DNA from: Clostridiales bacterium UBA6363
Lineage (GTDB): Bacteria; Bacillota; Clostridia; UBA1381
Direction: 5' to 3'
DNA length: 12,098 bases
Assembly (NCBI GenBank): GCA_002438865.1
Contig: DJRJ01000064.1
Coordinates: 380-12,477 of the forward strand
The notes beneath the pieces are model-generated. The model searched no databases. It was not told the DNA's origin and saw nothing but the letters and a program-made list of their open reading frames with translations. The translations under genes and the position numbers were made by a program. Position 1 is the stretch's first letter; the number at the start of each line of letters is the position of its first letter. This document shows, one piece after another, positions 1 through 6,050 of this stretch.

Positions 1-149
1 ATGAAAGGCATCGTCCCCTACCGCATAATTGTAAACGCAATTTGCAGAGGGTGATACCCTCATCAACCCGAATAATATCCCGTACAGTGTACGTTTCGGC
101 AGGAGATATGCCCCTGCCCTACGGGTATGTCGGTGTGCTGTAAAATCAC
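1..149. repeat. Intergenic palindrome cluster, likely a dispersed repeat element (partial)
   Basis: This stretch after the phoU stop has no credible gene. It holds a series of short palindromes: GAGGGT/ACCCTC at 47-61 with a 3-nt loop, CGTAC/GTACG at 81-93 with a 3-nt loop, and GGCAGG/CCTGCC at 98-118. At the left edge, ATG and CAT flank AAAGG, and the following CGTCCCC suggests a fourth hairpin whose other arm lies outside the window. Several CCCCTAC or CCCTACGGG boundaries occur. This arrangement resembles the short palindromic repeats scattered between genes in many Clostridia. No T-run follows the hairpins in the phoU direction, so a standard intrinsic terminator is not supported. Assignment as a dispersed repeat is inference from the pattern. 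Confidence 0.45.
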
Positions 150-806
150 TTATTCGTTATCTGCAATGTATTTGTGTTTTCCCGTTATGGAATAGATAAC
201 CCATTCGGCAATGTTTTCGGCGTGGTCGCCTATGCGCTCAAAATATTTTGCTATCATAAGCAGGTCTATAAGCGCCTCCGCTTTGTCCGACTCCTCTTTT
301 ACACCGATGATAAGCTCATTTTTGACTTTGAGAAACAGTGCGTCCACAATATCGTCATGGCGTATGCTCTTAACGGCAATGTCAAGGTCACGCTTTACAA
401 ACGAGTCGATGCTGTCGGTAACCATTTTTATAGTCGCCTCCGCCATATCGGCAATGTGTATCTTACCGCTCAGGTCGGTTTTGTTTACAAAGCATACTAT
501 GTCCGCAATGTCCGACGCCTGATCGCCTATGCGCTCCATATCGGAAATCATTTTAAGGGCGGAGGAAATCGTTCTTAAATCTCTCGCAACAGGCTGCTGC
601 TGCAAAAGCAGGCGCATACAAAGACTTTCTATCTCACGCTCCTTGCGGTCGATTTCCTTGTCGGTTTCAAAAACCTTTTCCCTTAAAGAAGTATCGTTTG
701 TTGCAAGGTATTTTGCGGCGCAGGAAATGGCGTCCTCGCACAGCGCACCCATTGTAATAAGCTCCGTGTTGAGTGTTTCAAGCTGCTCGTTGAAATGATT
801 TCTCAT
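150..806 (-). CDS. phoU: PhoU, phosphate signalling/transport regulator
   Basis: PhoU is a cytoplasmic all-helical protein that links the state of the Pst transporter to the PhoR/PhoB (PhoP) two-component system and restrains phosphate uptake. The 218-aa product has the normal family length and shows the two tandem three-helix PhoU repeats. Each carries the metal-binding signature: MERIGDQASDIAD at about residues 90-102 and FERIGDHAENIAEW at about 189-202. The conserved RDLR segment is at 75-78. The start codon overlaps the pstB stop by one base (TAATG), indicating translational coupling as the last gene of the pst operon. No two-component genes lie next to it, so the kinase/regulator pair must be elsewhere if present. 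Identification is firm from motifs, length and gene order. Confidence 0.97.
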   Translation of the reverse strand: MRNHFNEQLETLNTELITMGALCEDAISCAAKYLATNDTSLREKVFETDKEIDRKEREIESLCMRLLLQQQPVARDLRTISSALKMISDMERIGDQASDIADIVCFVNKTDLSGKIHIADMAEATIKMVTDSIDSFVKRDLDIAVKSIRHDDIVDALFLKVKNELIIGVKEESDKAEALIDLLMIAKYFERIGDHAENIAEWVIYSITGKHKYIADNE

Positions 807-1558
807 TATCCAAACCTCCCCGTTATATAATCCTCTGTTCTCTTGTCGGCAGGTGTGGAGAACATTTTCTCCGTATCGTCAAATTCGACTATCTCACCCA
901 AAAGGAAGAACGCCGTCTTGTCCGCAATACGTGCCGCCTGCTGCATATTGTGAGTTACCATTATAATCGTGTATTTTTCTTTCAGTTCAAGGGCAAGGTC
1001 TTCGATTTTTGATGTCGATATTGGGTCAAGCGCAGAAGTCGGTTCGTCCATAAGCAGTATCTCCGGCTCAACCGCCAGCGCACGTGCAATGCATAATCTC
1101 TGCTGCTGACCGCCGCTCATCGAAAGAGCGCTCTTTTTAAGCCTGTCCTTACATTCGTCCCATATTGCCGCACGGCGCAGGGACTTTTCAACTATTTCAT
1201 CAAGCTTTACCTTTGAATGTATTCCGTGTATTTTCGGACCGTAGGTTATGTTATCGTAAATGCTCATGGGGAAAGGATTGGGCTTTTGGAATACCATTCC
1301 CACACGCTTTCTTAAAACGGTAACGTCAATGTCCTTGTATATGTCCGTACCGCCGAGCGTGATTTTTCCCTCAATTCTGCAACCCTCGACGAGGTCGTTC
1401 ATACGGTTTAATGTTTTCAAAAACGTTGATTTTCCGCAGCCCGACGGACCTATAAGCGCCGTAATCTGTTTTTCGGGCAGATTTATGTTAATATCCTTAA
1501 GAGCATGGTTTGTATCATACCACAAATTCAAATGCTCCGCTTTAATTATATCACTCAT
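806..1558 (-). CDS. pstB: PstB, phosphate ABC transporter ATP-binding protein
   Basis: PstB is the cytoplasmic ATPase that powers phosphate import through PstCA (ABC-type phosphate transporter, EC 7.3.2.1). The 250-aa sequence is complete and has every catalytic element: Walker [10 protein letters not shown] at 37-45, Q-loop glutamine in VFQKPNPFP at about 91, signature MSGGQQQR at 147-154, Walker B ILLMDEP at 167-173 with catalytic Glu172, D-loop SALD, and switch His203 in MVTHNM. The usual signature leucine is methionine (MSGGQ rather than LSGGQ), a mild change that should be tolerated. The [11 protein letters not shown] segment after the Q-loop is typical of PstB and separates it from other ABC ATPases. 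The start overlaps the pstA stop by four bases (ATGA), with an AAGGAG-type ribosome site inside the end of pstA. Confidence 0.98.
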   Translation of the reverse strand: MSDIIKAEHLNLWYDTNHALKDININLPEKQITALIGPSGCGKSTFLKTLNRMNDLVEGCRIEGKITLGGTDIYKDIDVTVLRKRVGMVFQKPNPFPMSIYDNITYGPKIHGIHSKVKLDEIVEKSLRRAAIWDECKDRLKKSALSMSGGQQQRLCIARALAVEPEILLMDEPTSALDPISTSKIEDLALELKEKYTIIMVTHNMQQAARIADKTAFFLLGEIVEFDDTEKMFSTPADKRTEDYITGRFG

Positions 1559-2412
1559 TTTTTGCCTTCTCCTTTGTGTAATTTTTTTGCAGTCAGCTTT
1601 GCTCCGAAATTGATAGCCAAAGTCAGAATAAGCAGAATTGCCGATATTGCAAACGCTATGTCAAATTCGCCCCGTTCCTTTGCGTACATATACAGCGCAA
1701 CAGTCAGCGTGGAGCCTGCCTTGTTGGGGAGAAATGCGCTGAAAAATCCGATGACCTCGTTTGCCATTCCTGCGGTGAATAAAAGTGCGGCGCTTTCGCC
1801 GACAATTCTTCCTATCGAAAGGATACATCCCGTTACAACTCCGTCAATCGACGACGGCAAAACAACGGTTCTTATCATATGCCATTTACCCGACCCGAGA
1901 GCGAGCGATCCCTCTCTGTAGCTGTCGGGAACGGTTTTCAAGCTTTCCTGTGTGGTACGGATAATTGTCGGAAGCGTCATAATGACGAGCGTCATTGCGC
2001 CCGCCGCAAGGCTTGTGCCGAGCGACATAAACTGAACGAATATCAACATTCCCACAAGACCGTAAATAATGGACGGTATACCTGCCAAAGTTTCGGTCGC
2101 AAGCTCGATTATCTTAACGACTTTTTTGTTCTTTGCGTATTCGTTAAGATAAACGGCTGAGCCGACTCCGAGAGGAAGAACTATGATCAGAGTCATAAAA
2201 ATAATGTAAAGAGTATTGAGGATATTTGGAAGTATACCGACCGTTTCACGGACCAGACTCGGTTTGGTGGTTAATAGCTTAACTGAAATATGCGGGAGAC
2301 CTCTGTAGAGAATATATATTATAAGACCCAAAAGGGAAAGCACTATAATTCCCGTTGCCAGATACATAAGAGCCTGTAGTATTATTCCCTTTATTTTTCG
2401 GCTTGTACTCAT
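1555..2412 (-). CDS. pstA: PstA, phosphate ABC transporter permease
   Basis: PstA is one of the two membrane subunits of the Pst phosphate importer and pairs with PstC. The 285-aa protein begins with a short basic cytoplasmic segment (MSTSRKIKG) and has about six hydrophobic helices: near 11-36, 65-90, 105-130, 135-155, 190-215 and 250-272. The family segment [15 protein letters not shown] is at 107-121. The cytoplasmic EAA-type coupling loop, with REGSLALG at 166-173, contacts PstB. The protein ends in a lysine-rich tail. The start lies 6 bp after the pstC stop, with AAGGGG as ribosome site inside the end of pstC. Its stop overlaps the pstB start by 4 bp. It resembles the neighbouring PstC in the GIPS/VVYGLVG and EGSLALG regions, as expected for paralogous subunits. 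Confidence 0.97.
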   Translation of the reverse strand: MSTSRKIKGIILQALMYLATGIIVLSLLGLIIYILYRGLPHISVKLLTTKPSLVRETVGILPNILNTLYIIFMTLIIVLPLGVGSAVYLNEYAKNKKVVKIIELATETLAGIPSIIYGLVGMLIFVQFMSLGTSLAAGAMTLVIMTLPTIIRTTQESLKTVPDSYREGSLALGSGKWHMIRTVVLPSSIDGVVTGCILSIGRIVGESAALLFTAGMANEVIGFFSAFLPNKAGSTLTVALYMYAKERGEFDIAFAISAILLILTLAINFGAKLTAKKLHKGEGKK

Positions 2413-2418
2413 TTGCAG

Positions 2419-3294
2419 TCACCCCTTTTTCTTTTTTACAACCAGGTTTAAGATTAAGTTTATTATAAGTATAAATATGAAAAGCACCAATGCTATGGAA
2501 AACAGTGCCTCACGCTGTAACCCCGATGAATACGACATTTCCGATGCAATCGCCGTTGTGAGAAACCGCACACTGCCGAAAAGCTTCGGCATATTCGCCA
2601 CGTTTCCCGAAACCATCATAACAGCCATTGCCTCGCCTATTGCTCTGCCTATACCGAGGATAACGGAGGTTAAAATTCCGCTTTTCGCCGCCGGTACTAC
2701 TACCTTGAACACCGTTTCCGTTTTTGTTGCTCCCAAAGCGAGCGAGCCTTCTTCATATTCTTTCGGGACTGCTTTTATGGAGGTTTCGGACACGCTTATT
2801 ACCGACGGCAAAATCATAATTGCCAGTACGATAATTGCCGAGAACAGGTTTGCGCCGTCGGGAAGATTGAAAACCTTACGGACAAGCGGTACGATAAGTA
2901 TCATTCCCACAAGACCGTACACCACCGACGGTATACCGGCGAGCAGCTCAACGGCTGTCCGAATAACCGCACTCACCTTCGGCGGTGCCATTTTCGCAAT
3001 GTATATTGCGCATAAAAGTCCGAGCGGAACGCCTATCAGTATTGCACCGAGCGTACCGACAACCGATGTTGTTATAAACGGAAGTATGCCGTAGAGCGGC
3101 GAGGACGCCGTAGGCGCCCATACCGCTCCCGACAGGAATTTCCAAAGCCCTATTTTTCCTATTGCGGGTATACCCGAAAGGAACAGGAACACGGTAATCA
3201 AGGCAACAAATGCAAGAGCAACAAAGCCGCATAGGGTGAATAATATGTTCATTGATTTTTCGAGTGCTTTTGCACCGCCTGATAAAAATTTCAT
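2419..3294 (-). CDS. pstC: PstC, phosphate ABC transporter permease
   Basis: PstC is the second permease subunit of the Pst importer and forms the translocation path with PstA. The 291-aa protein is full length, with about six membrane helices: near 15-40, 68-100, 112-138, 150-168, 207-230 and 264-287. The conserved ELLAGIPSVVYGLVG segment is at 116-130. The EAA coupling loop runs from about ETSIKAVPKEY (170-180) to EEGSLALGA (181-189). GRAIGEAMAV at 216-225 is a characteristic PstC motif. A clear GAGGAG ribosome site precedes the ATG. An 83-bp spacer with two hairpins separates it from pstS upstream. Downstream, pstA follows after 6 bp. The tail ends in five basic residues before the final glycine region (VVKKKKG). 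Confidence 0.97.
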   Translation of the reverse strand: MKFLSGGAKALEKSMNILFTLCGFVALAFVALITVFLFLSGIPAIGKIGLWKFLSGAVWAPTASSPLYGILPFITTSVVGTLGAILIGVPLGLLCAIYIAKMAPPKVSAVIRTAVELLAGIPSVVYGLVGMILIVPLVRKVFNLPDGANLFSAIIVLAIMILPSVISVSETSIKAVPKEYEEGSLALGATKTETVFKVVVPAAKSGILTSVILGIGRAIGEAMAVMMVSGNVANMPKLFGSVRFLTTAIASEMSYSSGLQREALFSIALVLFIFILIINLILNLVVKKKKG

Positions 3295-3310
3295 ATTGTT
3301 TCTCTCCTCT

Positions 3311-3359
3311 GCCGCAGTATTGCGGCGTATATTAAACGCTAAGGCGGCATAAGCCGCCT
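3311..3359 (-). other. Two hairpins in the pstS-pstC spacer
   Basis: The spacer between pstS and pstC holds two perfect inverted repeats. One is AGGCGGC/GCCGCCT at 3342-3359 (7-bp stem, 4-nt loop), and the other is GCCGCA/TGCGGC at 3311-3326 (6-bp stem, 4-nt loop). Read in the operon direction, neither is followed by a run of U, so full termination is unlikely. Hairpins here commonly act as partial attenuators or as RNA stabilisers that leave more pstS than pstCAB message. That role is inference. Confidence 0.55.
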
Positions 3360-3377
3360 GTTACGTGTATATTTTTG

Positions 3378-4223
3378 TTATCGAATTACGGGGACTGCGC
3401 CTGCCTTTTCTATGAGGCTGTCTGCTGCGGAACTTGTTGCAAAGTCAAAGAACTTCTGTGCTTCGTCGCCGAGCTTTGTATCTTTCTTTGTTACAAGAAC
3501 AAAGTCCCTCTGAATTTTGTAGCTGCCGTCCTGGATTGTTTCCTTTGACGGTTTAACATTTTCAACGCTTAAAACCTTAATGCTGTCCTTTACAGCAGCC
3601 AGTGATGCGTATCCGATAGCGTTCGGGTTTGTCGAAACAGTCTGAATAACGTCACCCGTTGATGTAAGCTCCTGTGAATATTTGCATTTTTCCTTTGTTT
3701 TTGTGATTGACTCAAAGCCGTCTCTTGTACCGGATGCGGCTTCACGTCCGATTAATACTATCGGGCCGTCCTGACCGCCGACTTCTTTCCAGTTTGTTAT
3801 TTCGCCTGTGTAAATCTTTCCGATTTGTTCAACCGTAAGGTTTTCAACGGTGTTTGCGTTGTTTACTATTATTGCGATACCGTCTATTGCAACAACCGTT
3901 CCTTCAAGAGTCTGCTTTTCGTCGTCCTTAAGGTCACGGCTCGAAAGTCCGATGTCGCATCTGCCCTCCGAAACTGCTTGTATACCCGAACCGGAGCCTG
4001 TGGGGTTGTACGTTACCTTGACATTCTTGTTCTCCTCCATATATGCTTCGCTCAAATATCCGATAACCTTTTCCATTGATGTCGAACCGTCTGTCGATAC
4101 GGTTGCCTGTGCTTTTGCCGGTTCCGATGTGGCTGTGCCGCCGTTCGGTGTCGGGCTTCCGCAGCCTGCAAGCATAAGCGAGCTAAGTAATAAAGCTGTA
4201 ATTGTTCCTGTTAATTTTTTCAT
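3378..4223 (-). CDS. pstS: PstS, phosphate-binding lipoprotein
   Basis: PstS is the extracytoplasmic phosphate receptor that delivers phosphate to PstCA. The 281-aa precursor has a lipoprotein signal peptide: basic MKK, a hydrophobic stretch, then lipobox LAGC with the lipidated Cys at residue 21. A low-complexity Ser/Thr/Pro linker follows to about residue 40. Ligand-binding segments are visible: DGSTSM at 45-50, PTGSGSGI at 74-81, SSRDL at 94-98 and GREAASGTRDGF at 159-170. These match the phosphate-contacting loops of the PstS/PBP-like family. The start is supported by GGAGGA placed about 7 bases upstream. Promoter and Pho box lie further upstream, and pstC follows after 83 bp. Lipid anchoring fits a Gram-positive cell, where there is no periplasm to hold a soluble receptor. 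Confidence 0.97.
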   Translation of the reverse strand: MKKLTGTITALLLSSLMLAGCGSPTPNGGTATSEPAKAQATVSTDGSTSMEKVIGYLSEAYMEENKNVKVTYNPTGSGSGIQAVSEGRCDIGLSSRDLKDDEKQTLEGTVVAIDGIAIIVNNANTVENLTVEQIGKIYTGEITNWKEVGGQDGPIVLIGREAASGTRDGFESITKTKEKCKYSQELTSTGDVIQTVSTNPNAIGYASLAAVKDSIKVLSVENVKPSKETIQDGSYKIQRDFVLVTKKDTKLGDEAQKFFDFATSSAADSLIEKAGAVPVIR

Positions 4224-4240
4224 TGTTTAATCCTCCATTC

Positions 4241-4290
4241 TGCTGCCGGGCAGCAATACCATTCATAACGTGAAGTGAATTTTTTTCACG
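4241..4290 (-). other. Structured 5' leader of pstS
   Basis: If transcription starts just downstream of the -10 at 4324-4329, the pstS leader is about 90 nt. It contains two inverted repeats: CGTGAA/TTCACG at 4269-4290, and a compact near-perfect palindrome TGCTGCC-G-GGCAGCA at 4241-4255, close to the ribosome site. They do not match a riboswitch class I recognise and have no terminator U-run. A role in mRNA stability or translation is possible but not shown. Confidence 0.4.
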
Positions 4291-4323
4291 CTGCACACTT
4301 CTTAAAGTTTTTAGTGTAATTAC

Positions 4324-4352
4324 ATTATACGACCGCCAATGTTAACTCTGAA
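4324..4352 (-). promoter_or_regulatory. pstS (pst operon) sigma-A promoter
   Basis: On the minus strand a perfect TATAAT -10 (4324-4329) is spaced 17 bp from TTCAGA (4347-4352), a 4-of-6 match to the TTGACA -35 box. A good -10 with a poor -35, directly next to PhoP-type repeats, is what an activator-dependent Pho promoter looks like. The predicted transcript would start near 4317. Confidence 0.75.
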
Positions 4353-4360
4353 AGCAAGAG

Positions 4361-4392
4361 TATGTAAATTCTATGTAAATTTTGTTTACATA
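4361..4392 (-). promoter_or_regulatory. Pho box (PhoP/PhoB-type binding repeats)
   Basis: TATGTAAATT occurs twice exactly, at 4361-4370 and 4372-4381, giving an 11-bp period. A third half-site in the opposite orientation (TTTACATA) is at 4385-4392. In the pst direction the direct repeats read AATTTACATA. This resembles the TT(A/C/T)ACA direct repeats at about one-helical-turn spacing bound by PhoP in Bacillus. They sit immediately upstream of the weak -35 of pstS. Induction by phosphate starvation is therefore likely, though the regulator itself is not in the window. Confidence 0.75.
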
Positions 4393-4393
4393 C

Positions 4394-4436
4394 CGCACAG
4401 TGCGCAAAACACGATATTTTTTTAACAATACGTATT
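4394..4436. promoter_or_regulatory. Palindromes in the divergent pstS/transporter region, possible operators
   Basis: The 294-bp region between the divergent pstS and transporter genes contains, besides the two promoters and the Pho box, the short palindromes CGCAC-A-GTGCG (4394-4404) and AATACGTATT (4427-4436). The second lies about 18 bp upstream of the putative transporter -35. They may be operator sites, but no regulator can be assigned and such short palindromes can occur by chance. Confidence 0.25.
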
Positions 4437-4453
4437 ATTTTGGTAAAAAAAGC

Positions 4454-4482
4454 TTTATTTTTAGCAAAATATATGATATACT
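4454..4482 (+). promoter_or_regulatory. Putative promoter of the NSS transporter gene
   Basis: TATACT at 4477-4482 is a 5-of-6 match to the sigma-A -10 box. A weak -35 candidate, TTTATT at 4454-4459, sits 17 bp upstream in a very A+T-rich tract. The leader would be about 30 nt before the ribosome site at 4503. The -35 is poor, so the assignment rests on the -10 and position. Confidence 0.45.
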
Positions 4483-4502
4483 TAGTTTATTATTTTAAAA
4501 AA

Positions 4503-4508
4503 GGGGAG
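4503..4508 (+). promoter_or_regulatory. Ribosome binding site fixing the NSS transporter start
   Basis: GGGGAG ends 9 bases before the ATG at 4518. The reading frame is open back to 4440, but that upstream start has no ribosome site and would lie upstream of the predicted promoter -10, so 4518 is the better start. Confidence 0.7.
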
Positions 4509-4517
4509 AATTTATTT

Positions 4518-5885
4518 ATGGAAAGAGAAAAATTCGGCTCACGTCTGGGATTTATACTAATCTCGGCGGGCTGTGCAATCGGGTTGGGTAACGTGTATCG
4601 TTTCCCGATAACAACGGGAAGCTACGGCGGTGCGGCGTTCGTTTTAATGTATATCATCTTTTTGCTTATTTTGGGCGTGCCGGTTATGACGGCGGAGCTT
4701 GCCGTCGGACGTGCAAGCCGCAGAAGTATAGCGTCATCGTTCAACGTGCTTGAGAAAAAGGGTCAGAAATGGCACTTTATGAAATATCTCGGCATAGGCG
4801 GAAATTATCTTCTGATGATGTTCTACACCACGATTTCGGGCTGGATGCTTATTTATTTTCTGAAGTATTTTACGGGTGCGATGAACGGTGTTTCCGGCAG
4901 TGAGGCGCTCGGCGAAATGTTCGGAAGTATGGTTTCCAATACGGGACTTATGATCGGCTCTACGTTTGCGGTTATTCTTATCTGCTTTGCGATATGCTCG
5001 CTCGGACTTCAAAAGGGCGTTGAAAGAATAACAAAGGTAATGATGCTTGCGCTGTTTGCGCTTATGACGGGACTGGCAATATACTCCTGTACGCTTGAAA
5101 ATGCGGCGGAGGGTTTAAAATTCTATCTTGTGCCGTCGTTTGAGCATATGCGTGAAGCGGGAATATTTACGGTTATATCCTCCGCAATGGGACAGGCTTT
5201 CTTTACGCTGTCAATCGGTATGGGTTCGATTGCGATATTCGGCAGTTATATAGATAAGGACAGAAGCCTGCTCGGCGAAACGTTTACCATAGTGGGACTC
5301 GATACGTTTGTTGCGCTTATGTCGGGACTTATCATCTTCCCGGCGTGCTTTACGTACAATAACGGAGTTACCGCAGACGCAGGTACGGTCGGCTCGGGAT
5401 TTCTGTTCACAACGCTTTCGTCAATCTTCAATGCAATGCCGGGCGGACGCATAGTGGGAACACTGTTCTTCCTGTTTATGATATTTGCGTCGTTCTCAAC
5501 GGTTATTGCGGTGTTTGAAAATATAATGTCGTTCTGGCTTGAGCTTACAAAGCTCAACAGACGAAAGGTTGCGCTTATAAATATTTTATTGGTGCTTGTT
5601 CTTTCGCTTCCGTGTATACTCGGACTCAATGTATGGTCGGACGTGACAATTTTCGGCAAGGCAATAATAGACGCCGAGGATTTTGCTGTGTCAAACCTTA
5701 TACTTCCGATAGGCAGTCTGTTCTATGTGCTGTTCTGCACAACACGCTACGGCTGGGGCTGGGATAAATATTTTGCGGAGGTAAACGAGGGCAAGGGCGC
5801 AAAAGTACCCAAGTGGATACGCCCGTATATGAAGTACGTTCTTCCGCTTATAATCGTAGCGGTGCTTATAATGTATGTATTCTGA
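4518..5885 (+). CDS. Sodium-dependent transporter, NSS/SNF family
   Basis: This is a neurotransmitter:sodium symporter (SNF) family membrane protein, a LeuT-fold carrier that imports an amino acid or related amine with Na+. Starting at 4518 it has 455 residues. The family hallmark is in helix 1: SAGCAIGLGNVYRFP at 16-30, where the unwound GLGN region lines the substrate and Na+ sites. Hydrophobic segments total about 11, ending with a helix at the extreme C-terminus (YVLPLIIVAVLIMYVF). This matches the bacterial 11-helix subgroup such as Tyt1 or MhsT rather than 12-helix LeuT. Helix 6 carries GQAFFTLSIGMGSIAIFGSY, typical of the family. The substrate cannot be read from sequence; amino acid is the usual one. 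It is monocistronic, with its own promoter and a terminator right after the stop, and is divergent from pst. Confidence 0.93.
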   Translation: MEREKFGSRLGFILISAGCAIGLGNVYRFPITTGSYGGAAFVLMYIIFLLILGVPVMTAELAVGRASRRSIASSFNVLEKKGQKWHFMKYLGIGGNYLLMMFYTTISGWMLIYFLKYFTGAMNGVSGSEALGEMFGSMVSNTGLMIGSTFAVILICFAICSLGLQKGVERITKVMMLALFALMTGLAIYSCTLENAAEGLKFYLVPSFEHMREAGIFTVISSAMGQAFFTLSIGMGSIAIFGSYIDKDRSLLGETFTIVGLDTFVALMSGLIIFPACFTYNNGVTADAGTVGSGFLFTTLSSIFNAMPGGRIVGTLFFLFMIFASFSTVIAVFENIMSFWLELTKLNRRKVALINILLVLVLSLPCILGLNVWSDVTIFGKAIIDAEDFAVSNLILPIGSLFYVLFCTTRYGWGWDKYFAEVNEGKGAKVPKWIRPYMKYVLPLIIVAVLIMYVF

Positions 5886-5892
5886 TAACAAA

Positions 5893-5956
5893 GCAGACAA
5901 ACCTCAAACGGTTTGTCTGCAGTCTGAGAGATGCGTTTTAACGCATCTCTCTTTTT
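5893..5956 (+). terminator. Tandem-hairpin intrinsic terminator
   Basis: Two perfect hairpins follow the transporter stop by 7 bases. The first is GCAGACAAACC/GGTTTGTCTGC at 5893-5920 (11-bp stem, 6-nt loop). The second is AGAGATGCGT/ACGCATCTCT at 5927-5950 (10-bp stem, TTTA loop). The second is followed by C and five T (5952-5956), the layout of a rho-independent terminator. The first hairpin probably protects the 3' end or aids termination. Confidence 0.85.
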
Positions 5957-5992
5957 GTGCGAAAAAGTCCAATTTTTGAGCGTGTTTGTTCA

Positions 5993-6021
5993 TTGTATTT
6001 TGTACGGCGGATTGTTATAAT
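5993..6021 (+). promoter_or_regulatory. Putative promoter of the glycosidase-like/MATE operon
   Basis: A perfect TATAAT (6016-6021) lies 17 bp downstream of TTGTAT (5993-5998), a 3-of-6 match to the -35 box. It sits between the preceding terminator and the ATG at 6051, leaving a leader of about 22 nt that contains the GGAGG ribosome site at 6038-6043. Confidence 0.6.
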
Positions 6022-6050
6022 CAATTTATAAAATTGCGGAGGATTTTTTT

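Noticed and set aside
2477..3094. Plus-strand 205-codon open frame opposite pstC
   Set aside because: It is fully antisense to pstC, which has all PstC motifs. The frame has no ribosome site and no recognisable domain.
3342..3359. Hairpin after pstS considered as an intrinsic terminator
   Set aside because: The sequence following the stem in the operon direction is mixed and lacks a U-run, so only partial attenuation or RNA stabilisation is plausible.
4440..4517. N-terminal extension of the NSS transporter by 26 codons
   Set aside because: The upstream start has no ribosome site and precedes the predicted -10 box. NSS proteins normally begin shortly before the SRLGFILISAG segment, which fits the 4518 start.
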